DNA of 64,000 nucleotides from Roseiarcus sp963776665 (GCA_963776665.1 CAVZNQ010000017.1:186001-250000), one strand, 5' to 3'. Shown: positions 7,901-17,735, counted from the stretch's first letter. Notes: generated by a model not told the origin, from the letters alone. Numbers and translations are program-made.

Positions 7901-9577
7901 TCATTCGCTCGCCGGCTTCGCGTCGCGCAGTTCGCGGCGCAGGATCTTGCCGACATTGGTCTTCGGCAGCGCGTCGCGGAACTCGACATGGCGCGGGATC
8001 TTGTATCCGGTCAGATTTTTCCGGGCATGGGCGATGATATCCGCTTCGGTCAGCGCCTCGTCCTTGCGCACCAACACGACTTTGACCGCCTCGCCGGTAC
8101 TGGAGTCGGGAACGCCGACCGCGCCCACCTCCAAAACTCCCGGATGGGTCATCAGCACGTCTTCGATCTCGTTCGGAAAGACTTTGAAGCCGGATACGTT
8201 GATCATGTCCTTCTTCCGGTCGACCACGAACACATAGCCGCGGTCGTCGATCCGGGCGATGTCGCCGGTGCGCAAGTAACCGTCGGCGGCCATCACGTTG
8301 GCGGTCTCGTCGGGCATGTTCCAGTAGCCGGCCATCACCTGCGGACCCTTGATGCACAATTCGCCGGTTTCGCCGAGCGGCAGATCGCGGCCGTCGTCGT
8401 CGCGAATGGCGATGTCGGTCGAAGGCAGCGGCAGGCCGATCGCCCCGGTGAAATTCTCGATGGTCAGCGGATTGGCGATCGCGGCGGGCGAGGTCTCGGT
8501 TAGCCCATAGGCTTCGATCAACGGCTTGCCGGTCAGCGATTTCCAGCGCTCGGCGACCGGGCGCTGGACCGCCATGCCGCCGCCGATCGCCAGATTCAGG
8601 CGCGAGAAATCGAGCCGGGCGAAATCCTGATTGTTGAGCAGCGCGTTGAAGAGCGTGTTGACGCCGGTGATCACCGTGCATGGCGTCTTCCGGAGCGCCT
8701 TGACCAGAGCGGGGATGTCGCGCGGATTGGCGATGAGGAAATTCGACGCGCCGATCATCACTGGGACGAAGCAGTTCGCCTGAAGCGCGAACACATGGTA
8801 GAGCGGCAGCGCCGCGAGGAAAGTATCGCCCCCGGGGCTGATCGCAGCCGCGACCCAGGCGTGGACTTGCTGCAGATTGGCGATCAGGTTGCGATGGGTC
8901 AGCATGGCTCCCTTCGCTACGCCGGTCGTCCCGCCGGTGTATTGCAGAAACGCGATGTCGGTCGGCTGGACCGCCGCTTCCGTGAACGCCTGGCGCCCCC
9001 CGAGTTCGAGCGCGCGATTGAAGCGCTCCGCCCGCTCGAGGCGAAACGCCGGGACCGCGCGCCGGACATGTCGCACAACGAAATTGACCACCCTGCCCCG
9101 GGCGACGCCCAATTGATCGCCGACTCCGGTGACCACCACAGCTCTAACGGCCGTGTCGCCGATCGCCTTCTCGAGCGTGTTGGCGAAGTTCTCCAAAACC
9201 ACGATCGCTTCCGCCCCCGAATCGCGGAGCTGATGGCTAAGCTCGCGGGGCGAGTAGAGCGGATTGCAGTTGACGACGACGTAGCCGGCGCGCAGCGCCC
9301 CGAACATGGCGATCGGATATTGCAGCAGGTTCGGCAGCATCAATGCGACACGAGCGCCGCGCGGCAGGCGAACTATGTTCTGCAGATAAGCCGCGAACGC
9401 GCGCGACTTCTCGTCCAGTTCGCCATACGAGATCGCCTTGCCCATGCTGATGAAGGCTGTCTGGCGATTGAATTTGGCGACGCTGGCGGCGAAGAACTCG
9501 CCGAGCGAGCGAAACACGTTCGGATCAATCTCGGCCGGCACCCCCTCGGGATAGGACTTGAGCCATATCCGTTCCAT
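7901..9577 (-). CDS. fadD: Long-chain fatty-acid--CoA ligase
   Basis: Activates fatty acids to acyl-CoA through an acyl-adenylate, feeding beta-oxidation. The AMP-binding signature YTGGTTGVAKGAMLTHRN is present, followed by EAYGLTETSPA, the TGD of GYLRTGDIARID, and the C-terminal lysine in KTNVGKILRRELR. The 558-residue length fits FadD. The ATG at 9577 has a GAGGGCGA ribosome-binding site; upstream in-frame codons lack one. The 330 bases upstream contain two repeats and no gene. Confidence 0.92.
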   Translation of the reverse strand: MERIWLKSYPEGVPAEIDPNVFRSLGEFFAASVAKFNRQTAFISMGKAISYGELDEKSRAFAAYLQNIVRLPRGARVALMLPNLLQYPIAMFGALRAGYVVVNCNPLYSPRELSHQLRDSGAEAIVVLENFANTLEKAIGDTAVRAVVVTGVGDQLGVARGRVVNFVVRHVRRAVPAFRLERAERFNRALELGGRQAFTEAAVQPTDIAFLQYTGGTTGVAKGAMLTHRNLIANLQQVHAWVAAAISPGGDTFLAALPLYHVFALQANCFVPVMIGASNFLIANPRDIPALVKALRKTPCTVITGVNTLFNALLNNQDFARLDFSRLNLAIGGGMAVQRPVAERWKSLTGKPLIEAYGLTETSPAAIANPLTIENFTGAIGLPLPSTDIAIRDDDGRDLPLGETGELCIKGPQVMAGYWNMPDETANVMAADGYLRTGDIARIDDRGYVFVVDRKKDMINVSGFKVFPNEIEDVLMTHPGVLEVGAVGVPDSSTGEAVKVVLVRKDEALTEADIIAHARKNLTGYKIPRHVEFRDALPKTNVGKILRRELRDAKPASE

Positions 9578-9643
9578 GTCGCCCTCGTCGTCAACGCATC
9601 GTCCGCGCGTCGGCTGGCGGCCGCCGGCCGACGAATCCGCCCC

Positions 9644-9718
9644 TGTCATTCCCGCGAACGCGGGAATCCAGAGCCCGCCGCAGCGTCAAGTCTGAATTCC
9701 CGCTTTTGCGGGTATGAC
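9644..9718. repeat. Interspersed palindromic repeat (TGTCATTCCCGCGAACGCGGGAATCC type), copy 1
   Basis: TGTCATTCCCGCG is followed by its inverted copy in GCGGGAATCC. After a short spacer comes a second, related inverted pair, GAATTCCCGC and GCGGGTATGACG. The 9578-9910 gap between fadD and the EpsI gene holds this unit and a second copy 175 bases on. This is a REP-like intergenic element of a type widespread in proteobacteria. Confidence 0.8.
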
Positions 9719-9818
9719 GACGTCGGGGCAAAGTCGCGCGGGATAGGGCGGCGCCGCGGGCGAACGAATCCGCGATCGTAGTTGACTCCGGGGCTGTCGG
9801 CGAGGCCGTTCTGCGTCC

Positions 9819-9897
9819 TGTCATTCCCGCGAACGCGGGAATCCAGAGCCCTCTACAGCGGCAGCAAGTCTGGATACCCGCTTTCGCGGGTATGACA
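9819..9897. repeat. Interspersed palindromic repeat, copy 2
   Basis: Same architecture as the unit at 9644: TGTCATTCCCGCGAACGCGG, a spacer, then ATACCCGCTTTCGCGGGTAT and GACA. The two copies are in direct orientation. Confidence 0.8.
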
Positions 9898-9910
9898 ACG
9901 TCCGTGAAAA

Positions 9911-10606
9911 CTACAACAGCGCTTTGCTCGGATCGCCGACCATGAAGGCCCGCGTCTCGGGGTCGACCGCATTCAACAGATCGTGAATGAATTTATCCTG
10001 AACCTTGAAGCTTTCCGCCGGCGGGATGCCAAGGGTCGACACCCGGAACAACGCGCCGTCCGGAATCCATCCCCGCAGTCCATACCCGAGCTTCAGCGCC
10101 TGGCGGGCCCAATTGCTGTTCGAGTTGTCGTAGCCGATCCGCATCCAGTAGCTGATCGGCTCGATCCGCTCCTCGCGCCCGGCGACGAGCCGGGTCACCT
10201 TGAGCGGCGGCGCGGACGGGGAGTAGGCGAGCCTGGCCGAGCTCGTCCCCGACACGCGGAAGCCCTGGGCGGTGTAGCACACCTCCGGATGATGCAGCTG
10301 CAGGCGGTCGCTCTGGCTCTCGCCATAGGCCACCATCAGCATCACGACATGTCCCTCCGGGTCGACAAAGCCGCGCGACGCCTCCTGGTTGTAGAGCTCG
10401 CGTTCGAGCGAGTCCGGGGGCGCAGGCGCGACGACGTTCAGCCCACCGACCGGCTTCCAATCGCCGAACGCGGTCGGCAGGTGTTTTTCGATATCAAACA
10501 CCTCGTGGGTGCGCGCCATCAGTCGGTGCGGCGTCATGACGACCGCGAGCAGCATTGCCGCCAGCATCGCGACACAGGCGAGGAGAATATTGGTCGAACG
10601 CGCCAT
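9911..10606 (-). CDS. EpsI family protein (exosortase-associated)
   Basis: A 231-residue protein with one N-terminal membrane anchor (residues 6-24), then a domain with GDWKPVGG and the signature LQLHHPEVCYTAQGF. His-Pro-Glu-x-Cys-Tyr is the conserved centre of EpsI/exosortase C-terminal-associated proteins. These act at the inner membrane and periplasm with exosortases, in polysaccharide export and sorting of PEP-CTERM proteins. Normally an exosortase gene lies directly upstream; here the next upstream gene is a divergent aldehyde dehydrogenase. The frame is open upstream to 10723, but the ATG at 10606 fits the anchor. The PEP-CTERM protein at 15267 may be a client of the same system. Confidence 0.82.
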   Translation of the reverse strand: MARSTNILLACVAMLAAMLLAVVMTPHRLMARTHEVFDIEKHLPTAFGDWKPVGGLNVVAPAPPDSLERELYNQEASRGFVDPEGHVVMLMVAYGESQSDRLQLHHPEVCYTAQGFRVSGTSSARLAYSPSAPPLKVTRLVAGREERIEPISYWMRIGYDNSNSNWARQALKLGYGLRGWIPDGALFRVSTLGIPPAESFKVQDKFIHDLLNAVDPETRAFMVGDPSKALL

Positions 10607-10865
10607 TTCCGGCTCCGCTTCGCGCGGGAACTCGCGCGCGAGGTTGTAGACATAGCTATTGGGCCCGCCCGGCGCAACGCCGGCCGCCCGCGCCCGCATG
10701 GGCGCGAAAAAGGGCGATCTCACGGATCAATCTGGCCGAAATCGTGGAGCGGGCGGCTCCGTCGTCGAGGCTGGGCTTGCCCGACGGGCGGAATTGGGGT
10801 CGAAGAGAGCGCCGTGCGACCGCCCCGGCGGCGCCCGCGAACCGAAAACCGGATGAGGCGAACCG

Positions 10866-12368
10866 ATGACCAGCGAGGATGTGCTCAAACGCGCCGGCTT
10901 GACCCCGGCGGAGCTTCGCGGCGGCTCGATCTCCGTCCGCTCGCCGATCGACGGCGCCGAGCTCGCCCGTATCCGTGAGACGCCGCCCGACGACATGCCG
11001 GCGGTGATCGACCGCGCGCGGAGCGCCTTTCTCGCCTGGCGGGCGGTTCCCGCGCCCCGGCGGGGCGAGCTCGTGCGTCTTCTCGGCGAGGAGCTTCGCG
11101 CCTCGAAGGAGGCTCTGGGCGCCCTCGTCACGCTCGAGGTCGGCAAGATCGTCTCCGAGGGCTTGGGCGAAGTGCAGGAGATGATCGACATCTGCGATTT
11201 CGCCGTCGGCCTGTCTCGGCAGCTGCATGGCCTCGTCATCGCCTCCGAGCGCCCCGGCCATCGGATGGCCGAGACCTGGCATCCGCTAGGACCGTGCGCG
11301 ATCATTTCCGCGTTCAACTTCCCGGTTGCGGTCTGGTCCTGGAACGCGGCGCTCGCGCTGGTCTGCGGCGATCCGGTAATCTGGAAGCCGTCGGAGAAAA
11401 CGCCGCTCTCGGCGCTGGCGACGATGAAAATCCTCGACCGCGCGATCAAGCGCTTCGGCCCCGACGCGCCCGAAGGTCTCGCCCAGATCGTCATCGGCGG
11501 ACCCGCGATCGGCGAGGCGCTGGTCGCATCCCGCCATGTGCCGATCGTCTCGGCCACCGGTTCGACCCGGATGGGTTCGATCGTCGGGCCCAAGGTCGCC
11601 GCCCGGTTCGGCCGTCCAATCCTCGAGCTCGGGGGCAACAACGCCATGATCGTCGCCCCCTCGGCCGATCTCGACATGGCGATCCGGGCGATCGTCTTCT
11701 CCGCCGTCGGCACCGCCGGGCAGCGATGCACCTCGCTGCGGCGCCTCATCGTCCACCGCTCGATCCGCGCCGACCTCACCCACCGGCTCGTGAAGGCCTA
11801 TTCCAGCCTGCCGGTCGGCGACCCGCGGAAGGAGGGAACGCTGGTCGGCCCGCTGATCGACGATGCCGCGCGCGACAGGATGCAGGCGGCGCTCAAGCGC
11901 GCCAAGGTCGAGGGCGGGGTCGTCCACGGCGGCGGAACGGTCGCCGAAGGCGCGCCGAACGGCGGCGCCTATGTCGAGCCGGCGATCGTGGAAATGCCGG
12001 GGCAGACCGGAATCGTGCGCGAGGAGACCTTCGCGCCGATCCTCTACACCCTCGGCTACGACGCCCTGGACGAGGCGATCGCGATTCAGAACGACGTGCC
12101 CCAGGGCCTGTCTTCGTCGATCTTCACCCTCAACATGCGCGAGGCGGATACGTTCCTTTCCGCGACCGGCTCCGACTGCGGCATCGCCAACGTCAACATC
12201 GGCCCATCGGGAGCCGAGATCGGCGGCGCCTTCGGCGGCGAGAAGGAGACCGGCGGCGGCCGCGAGAGCGGCTCCGACGCCTGGAAGTCCTACATGCGCC
12301 GGCAGACGAGCACGGTGAACTATTCCGCTCAGCTGCCGCTCGCGCAGGGGGTGAGGTTCGATTTCTAG
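10866..12368 (+). CDS. Aldehyde dehydrogenase, ALDH7-like (piperideine-6-carboxylate / aminoadipate semialdehyde dehydrogenase)
   Basis: An NAD-dependent aldehyde dehydrogenase of 500 residues. Catalytic Glu lies in LELGGNNAMIV and catalytic Cys in GTAGQRCTSLRRL. TRMGSIVGPKVAARFG and GCAIISAFNFPVAVW-like segments resemble the antiquitin/AmaB branch that oxidises alpha-aminoadipate semialdehyde in lysine catabolism. The C-terminus IGGAFGGEKETGGGRESGSD is also typical of that branch. No lysine-catabolism genes adjoin it, so the exact substrate is inferred. The start ATG follows a GAGG ribosome-binding site. Confidence 0.88.
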   Translation: MTSEDVLKRAGLTPAELRGGSISVRSPIDGAELARIRETPPDDMPAVIDRARSAFLAWRAVPAPRRGELVRLLGEELRASKEALGALVTLEVGKIVSEGLGEVQEMIDICDFAVGLSRQLHGLVIASERPGHRMAETWHPLGPCAIISAFNFPVAVWSWNAALALVCGDPVIWKPSEKTPLSALATMKILDRAIKRFGPDAPEGLAQIVIGGPAIGEALVASRHVPIVSATGSTRMGSIVGPKVAARFGRPILELGGNNAMIVAPSADLDMAIRAIVFSAVGTAGQRCTSLRRLIVHRSIRADLTHRLVKAYSSLPVGDPRKEGTLVGPLIDDAARDRMQAALKRAKVEGGVVHGGGTVAEGAPNGGAYVEPAIVEMPGQTGIVREETFAPILYTLGYDALDEAIAIQNDVPQGLSSSIFTLNMREADTFLSATGSDCGIANVNIGPSGAEIGGAFGGEKETGGGRESGSDAWKSYMRRQTSTVNYSAQLPLAQGVRFDF

Positions 12369-12435
12369 CTGAAAGTCCAATCAGTCCTACCGGCTTCGAT
12401 ACGGCTTCATCGACGAGCGAGGAAAGGAACGGGGT

Positions 12436-13123
12436 ATGAAGGTCCTAATGGTTCTTACTTCCCACGATCAGCTCGGCAATACAGGTCGCAAGACCGGCTT
12501 CTGGCTGGAGGAGCTCGCGGCGCCTTACTATGTTTTTAGGGATGCTGGGGCTCAGATCACCCTCGCATCGCCCAAAGGCGGTCGACCGCCGCTCGATCCC
12601 AAGAGCAACGAGCCGAACTTCCAGACCGACATCACCCGGCGGTTCGAAAAGGACGCCGACGCCACCGCTCAGCTGGACAGGACGGTCCGCCTCGATAGCG
12701 TCAGGCAGGAAGATTACGATACCGTCTTTTACCCCGGCGGCCATGGGCCGATGTGGGATCTCGCCGAGGACAAGAACTCGATCAAGCTGTTGGAATCCTT
12801 CGTGCGCTGCCGGCAAGACGTTCGCGGTGGTCTGCCACTCGACCGGCGCGCTGCGCCACGTCAAAACCCCGGACGGTAAAGTGCTTGTCGAGGGCAAGAC
12901 GGTGACCGGATTCACCGACGGCGAGGAAGAAGCGGTAGGATTGACGAAAGTGGTGCCCTTCCTTGTCGAGGACGAAATGATGAACCTCGGCGCCACCTTT
13001 TCCAAGGTCAAGGACTGGGGCGTTCACACGGTCGCGGACGGCCAGCTGATCACCGGCCAGAATCCAGCGTCGTCGGGCCCTGCGGCAAGACTTCTCATCG
13101 ATACGTTAAACAAGAAGAAGTAG
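12436..13123 (+). pseudogene. DJ-1/PfpI-type glutamine amidotransferase-like protein, one frameshift
   Basis: The first frame encodes a flavodoxin-like DJ-1/PfpI fold: MKVLMVLTSHDQLGNTGRKTG, then FYPGGHGPMWDLAED. The frame changes near 12804, and the next frame continues AAGKTFAVVCHSTGALRHV with the nucleophile cysteine elbow, up to a normal C-terminus. Removing one base gives 228 residues, the usual size of the Hsp31-like/YhbO-like group. Proteins of this group act as chaperones, glyoxalases or deglycases. One inserted base, probably a sequencing error, is the simplest explanation. Confidence 0.8.
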
Positions 13124-13196
13124 CGGTCAGGGACCGCTGCGGTCCGGGCGGCGCCGACGTGCGCCTGTCCATGCAGTGCATTGTGAGGGTGGCGAC

Positions 13197-14841
13197 TTGA
13201 CGGCGTCCGGCTCCAGCTCGGGAGCAAAGCGCGACGTCGTCGTCATCGGCGGCGGGCATAACGGCCTCGTCGCCGCCGCGTATCTCGCGGCCGCCGGCCT
13301 CAAGGTCACGGTGCTCGAGCGCCGGGCGCAGGTCGGCGGCGCTGCGGCCACCGAGGAGTTTCATCCCGGCTTCCGCAATTCGGTCGCCGCCTACGCCGTC
13401 TCGCTCCTCGACCCGACCATCATCCGCGACCTCGACCTCGCGCGCCACGGCCTTAAGCTCGTCGAGCGCCCGATATCAAATTTCCTCCCCCTGCCCGATG
13501 GACGCTATCTCAAGGTCGCCCCCGGGCGCACGAAAGAGGAGATCGCGAAATTCTCCGCCCGCGACGCCGAGCGGCTGCGCATCTTATGAGGCGCGGCTCG
13601 AGCGCCTGACCCAAGTCCTGCGCGCTCTTGCGCGCGAAACGCCCCCGAATCTCGCGACCGGACAGGGGATCGCCGCCAATCTTGGCGCCCTCCTCACTAC
13701 CGCCAAAGTCGGAAACCGCCTGCGGTCGCTTGGGCTCGAAGGGCAGCGCGATCTCATCGAGATATTCACCCGCTCCGCCGGCGATGTCCTCGACCAGTGG
13801 TTCGAGAGCGATCCGATCAAGGCGATCCTCGGCTTCGACGGGATCGTCGGGACCTACGCCAGCCCCTATGCGGCCGGGACCGGCTATGTGCTTCTCCATC
13901 ATTGCTGGGGCGAGGTGAACGGCAAGCGCGGCCAATGGGGCCATGCGATCGGCGGCATGGGCGCGATCACCCAGGCGATGGCGCGGGCTTGCCTCGCACG
14001 CGGGGTCGAGATCCGCACCGGGGTCGCGGTCAGCGAGATTCTGGTCGAGAAGGGCCGCGCCGCGGGCGTCGTGACCGCCAAGGGCGAGAAGATCGCGGCT
14101 CGCGCGGTGGTTTCAAACCTGCATCCGAAGCTGACCTTCGAACGCCTGCTCGATCCGGCGGCGCTGCCCGCCGATTTTCGCGCCCGCATTGCAGCTTATC
14201 GCAGCGGCTCGGGCTCCTTCCGCATGAACCTCGCGCTGTCCGAGCTGCCGAGCTTCTCCGCGCTGCCGGGGCATAGGCTGGCCGAGCATCACGGCTCAGG
14301 CATCGTGATCGCCCCGAGCCTCGCCTATATGGAGCGCGCCTTCTTCGACGCCCGGCTCTCGGGCTGGTCTTCGGCGCCGATCGTCGAGATGCTGATCCCC
14401 TCGACCCTCGACGACTCGCTGGCGCCGCCGGGGCGCCACGTCGCCTCGCTGTTCTGCCAGCATGTCGCGCCGGTACTGCCTGACGGGCGCTCATGGGACG
14501 ATAAGCGCGAGGCGGTCGCGGACCTCATGATCGAGACCGTCGAGACTTATGCGCCCGGCTTCAAGGCGTCGGTGATCGCGCGCGCCATCCTCACGCCCCT
14601 CGACCTCGAGCGCGACTTCGGCCTTGTCGGCGGCGATATCTTTCATGGGAAGCTTAGCCTCGACCAGTTCTATTCGGCCCGGCCCGTCCTCGGCCACGCC
14701 GACTACCGCTCGCCTGTGCCGGGCCTCTATATGTGCGGCGCCTCGACCCATCCCGGGGGCGGCGTCACCGGCCTGCCGGGCATGAACGCGGCGCGAGAGA
14801 TGATCCGCGACTTGAGGGCGGGGGCCCGCCGCGACCGTTGA
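13197..14841 (+). pseudogene. FAD-dependent oxidoreductase, phytoene desaturase/PYROXD2-like, one frameshift
   Basis: The N-terminal FAD-binding Rossmann motif is RDVVVIGGGHNGLVAAAYLA, with the following ERRAQVGGAAATEE. The frame breaks near 13583, where the first frame meets a stop; the next frame resumes with YEARLERLTQVLRAL and runs to a typical C-terminus, MCGASTHPGGGVTGLPGMNAA, which contacts FAD. Removing one base gives 547 residues, normal for this CrtI-related family. The family oxidises unknown substrates; no carotenoid genes adjoin. I prefer the TTG at 13197 because GAGGGTGG precedes it at the right distance. Probably a sequencing error. Confidence 0.8.
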
Positions 14842-14913
14842 TTGCGCTTAACGGGGAGAAGGCTGCGGAGCCCACTCAATCCGGGGCGCGGCATGCGGTA
14901 ATGTCCGCCGCAA

Positions 14914-15261
14914 ATGGCGACAATCGACGAATCGGGGCTCACGGCGGGGAAGATCCGCGACAGGCCGATCAACGGCAGGCTGAGGCGGGTGCTTCTCGCC
15001 GCCGCGGCGGCCGCAGGCGTCGACGTCGTGCGCGTCACGTCCGGCGGCCAGCCTGGATCGAGCGGGCGACGCACCGGTTCGAACCGGCATGACGGAGGCG
15101 CCGCGGCGGCGCACAAGGCCGCCCTTCGACGCGATCCTGTCGGCGGCGGGCGCGATCATCCCCGGCGGCACGGGATCGCTCGCGACGCTCGGGCTCGGAA
15201 TCGTGCTGCGCCAGTTCGGCGTGAAGATCGTCCAGCGCCGGCTTTAGAGCCGTCCGCCTAG
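14914..15261 (+). pseudogene. Probable remnant of a peptidase M15-like / phage-type lytic protein
   Basis: Residues 25-60 resemble the start of a D-Ala-D-Ala peptidase-like fold: a helix LRRVLLAAAAAAG, then VRVTSGGQP and RTGSNRHDGGAA, where the His-Asp pair sits in a motif seen in phage and secreted peptidases. After GGAA the expected core is missing. A different frame from 15089 encodes a short hydrophobic tail, IIPGGTGSLATLGLGIVL. The whole 14842-15266 stretch therefore looks like a decayed or internally deleted gene. The assignment is from a single motif and is weak. Confidence 0.3.
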
Positions 15262-15266
15262 ACGGC

Positions 15267-15740
15267 TCAAGCGGCCTTCATTGAGCGGCGCCAGCCGGCG
15301 ATTCCGAGACCGGCGAAGCCAAGCAGCATGAGGGTCCATGTCGAGACCTCGGGCACGGCTGCGATCGTCAGAACGTAATCGAACTCGCCGTCGGTGATGT
15401 CGAATACGCCAGTTTTGAAGGTCGGGGTGCTTTCCGCGCCCGTGTACAAAATATCTCCGAAGTAGGGCGAGAAGAAATCCAGATGCAAATTCCCGGTGTC
15501 CTGGTCGGGGTTCCAAAAGGTCGCCCCGGCATACACGGTGGGAGTTCCGTCGAAGGCGCCGTTGACGGAGTCAAAAGTGAAGAATTCGCCGGACGAAGAA
15601 GAATCCGGGGTCGGGTTCTGAGGCAGGTCGAAGGTGATTATATGGCCGGCGCCCGTGATGGTGAACGCGAGTTCGCCCGCCTGCGCGGCGCCAACCGTCA
15701 ATGCCGCGACGACCGCGGCAATTCCCAAAAGCTTGCGCAT
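15267..15740 (-). CDS. PEP-CTERM sorting domain-containing exported protein
   Basis: A 157-residue secreted protein. It has a signal peptide (MRKLLGIAAVVAALTVGAAQA, cleavage expected after AQA). The mature part is rich in Asp, Thr, Ser and Phe. The C-terminus is VPEVSTWTLMLLGFAGLG followed by a basic WRR end. That tripartite tail of PEP-like motif, hydrophobic helix and Arg cluster is recognised by exosortase/archaeosortase systems. The ATG at 15740 is chosen because it starts the signal peptide directly. Function of the mature domain is unknown. Confidence 0.85.
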   Translation of the reverse strand: MRKLLGIAAVVAALTVGAAQAGELAFTITGAGHIITFDLPQNPTPDSSSSGEFFTFDSVNGAFDGTPTVYAGATFWNPDQDTGNLHLDFFSPYFGDILYTGAESTPTFKTGVFDITDGEFDYVLTIAAVPEVSTWTLMLLGFAGLGIAGWRRSMKAA

Positions 15741-15870
15741 GTATTTTTCCCCCGCAGTCCATTCGGCCTCGCCTAATGGGCTGCACAGCAACGATAGTCG
15801 TCCGGAGCCCGCGCGCCGTCAAGCCGCCCCGTTTGGCAAGGGCCAAACTCCCGCTCGGGCCGTGGGTCTT

Positions 15871-16215
15871 CTAATTCGGCTTCAAGGCGTAGGCGCACAT
15901 CCCCCCTGGAACGCCGTTCTGCAGCATTTGAGCGCTCACGCGCCGAGCCGTCACGATATCCAGGCGGCCGCCGCAAGTCGCTGCGTAATTGTATATCGGG
16001 GTATCGAAAACCATTCCGCGATCGGACGCGACGCGATCGCAAGCCTCCATGGTCCCCTGGTAGCAGGCAAGCAGCAAATCGTTGTACCGCGCCGTCCAGC
16101 CGGAGTCTGCGATGGGCGGCTCAGTGGGATATAACAGATCTTCGGCGAGAGCCGCGCCAGCGAAATCGGACAGCGCGAGAAAAGACATTCCGGCGATATG
16201 GGCCCTGATGCTCAT
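15871..16215 (-). CDS. Hypothetical exported protein
   Basis: A 114-residue protein with a likely signal peptide, SIRAHIAGMSFLALSDFAGAALA, then a small domain with three cysteines (CYQGTMEACD and ATCGGR) that could form disulfides in the periplasm. The family is not recognised. The ATG at 16215 begins the signal peptide; the frame extends 11 codons further. It lies 39 bases downstream of the ATG-proximal LysR gene's stop and is read in the same direction, but no link is evident. Confidence 0.55.
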   Translation of the reverse strand: MSIRAHIAGMSFLALSDFAGAALAEDLLYPTEPPIADSGWTARYNDLLLACYQGTMEACDRVASDRGMVFDTPIYNYAATCGGRLDIVTARRVSAQMLQNGVPGGMCAYALKPN

Positions 16216-16254
16216 CAATATCGTCTCCAATCCTGAACGCTTCAGCAAGCGCGG

Positions 16255-17145
16255 CTACAAAGCGCCGCGGATAAAACCGACGAAGGCGCGAAGCGGCGCG
16301 GGCATGTTGCGGCTCGGATAGTAGAGGAACGGCCCGGAGAAACTCTGCCGCCAGTCGGCGAGCACCTCGGTAAGCTCGCCGCGGTCGAGCGCCTCGCGCA
16401 GGAATTCCTCGAAAGTGCAGACGATCCCCAGGCCCGCAATCGCCGCGCCAAGCTCGAGTTCGATCGCCGAGGCGACGAGCGGCCCGTCCGGCTTGATCCG
16501 CACGACCTCTTCGCCGCGCGCGAACTCCCAGTCGGCGACGGCGCCGCTCGCAAACCGGTGGCGGATGCAGGCGTGGTCGACGAGTTCGCGTGGATGGGCC
16601 GGGGTCCCGTGGGCGGCGAGATAGGACGGCGCCGCGGCGGCGACGTAACGCTGGATGCGCGGTCCGATCGGAACGGCGATCATGTCGCGCTCGATCCGCT
16701 CTTCGTAGCGGATGCCGGCGTCGAAGCCAGCTCCGACCACGTCGATGAAGTCGTCGCTGGCGACGATCTCGAGCCTCACCCCCGGATAGGCGGCTAGAAA
16801 CCGGCTGACGATCGGCGGCAGGACTTTCATCGCCACGATCACGGGGACGTTGAGCTTGAGCGCCCCGCGCGGATTGTCGCGAAAGCTGTTGACCACGTCG
16901 AGGCCGCTCTCGATCTCGCCCAGCGCCGGCCCAAGGCGCTCGAGCAGGCGCTCCCCGGCCTCGGTCGGCGTGACGCTGCGGGTGGTGCGGTTGAGGAGCC
17001 TGACGCCGAGCGCGCCCTCAAGCCGCCGCACCGCTTCGCTCAAGCCGGAGGCCGAAGCGCCGCGCGCCGCCGCCGCGCCCCGGAAACCGCGCGCGCGGGC
17101 GACGGCGACGAAGGCGTCGAGATCGGCAAGGCTTGGGCTCATCAT
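16255..17145 (-). CDS. LysR family transcriptional regulator
   Basis: A 296-residue regulator. Residues 3-62 form the winged HTH (LADLDAFVAVARARGFRGAA ... LSEAVRRLEGALGVRLLNRTTR). Residues 90-295 form the periplasmic-binding-like effector domain. FRGAA instead of the usual FS.AA is characteristic of the AaeR/DmlR-like group. LysR proteins usually regulate a divergent gene; the neighbour at 17334 encodes a small exported protein. GGAGAAG precedes the start ATG. The effector is unknown. Confidence 0.9.
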   Translation of the reverse strand: MMSPSLADLDAFVAVARARGFRGAAAARGASASGLSEAVRRLEGALGVRLLNRTTRSVTPTEAGERLLERLGPALGEIESGLDVVNSFRDNPRGALKLNVPVIVAMKVLPPIVSRFLAAYPGVRLEIVASDDFIDVVGAGFDAGIRYEERIERDMIAVPIGPRIQRYVAAAAPSYLAAHGTPAHPRELVDHACIRHRFASGAVADWEFARGEEVVRIKPDGPLVASAIELELGAAIAGLGIVCTFEEFLREALDRGELTEVLADWRQSFSGPFLYYPSRNMPAPLRAFVGFIRGAL

Positions 17146-17333
17146 TGTGCGCTTCTCCGCACATCAACGGCGTTTAGATGAGGAATATAGCACAAGAGCC
17201 CCCACCCCGCGCCCGGCCGCCTTCCCATTGCCCGGGGCCCTCGACCTATGATGCAGAATTGATTGGAACGTCAGGCGACGGCGCGTGTTTGTGTGCTAAG
17301 GTGTAACCTCGCCGTTTTCGACAAGGTGCTCAG

Positions 17334-17663
17334 ATGCGCATCTCATCCATCGCTCTCGTCGCCGCCGTACTGGCGATCCCGTCCGCCGGCCATTCGCAGG
17401 ACCAGGGACTGGTCGGCGGCAAGGTGGGGCCCAATCTCGATTCGTCCGCGCCGAGTTCTGCCCTGCGGACCCTGCCCTCTGCATCTCGCCCCGTAGCGCC
17501 GCAGGAAAAGCCCGGCTTCGGGGGCGCGGTATCATCCGGCCAGATGGTGCCGCGAACGACGCCCGTCACCCAGCAATGGGGCGGAGCGGGCGTCGCCTTC
17601 GTCAACGGTCACCGCGTTCTCGTCGATACGAATTCGGGCCGCATCACACGGGTTCTCAATTAG
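17334..17663 (+). CDS. Small exported hypothetical protein
   Basis: A 109-residue protein with a clean signal peptide (MRISSIALVAAVLAIPSAGHSQ). The mature part is Pro/Ser-rich and ends in VAFVNGHRVLVDTNSGRITRVLN, a small repeat-like beta element seen in DUF1236-type and other alphaproteobacterial envelope proteins. Function is unknown. Single gene, convergent with the spike gene at 17736. Confidence 0.6.
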   Translation: MRISSIALVAAVLAIPSAGHSQDQGLVGGKVGPNLDSSAPSSALRTLPSASRPVAPQEKPGFGGAVSSGQMVPRTTPVTQQWGGAGVAFVNGHRVLVDTNSGRITRVLN

Positions 17664-17735
17664 CACGCAGCGGTTCGGGGGATTTCTTCGGTTTCACTGT
17701 CAGACCCACGGCTTTGGCAGTCGCCTCCTGGTGGC

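Noticed and set aside
13122..13138. Perfect 7-bp hairpin just after the DJ-1 gene stop
   Set aside because: No T run follows and the stem is short; not called as a terminator.
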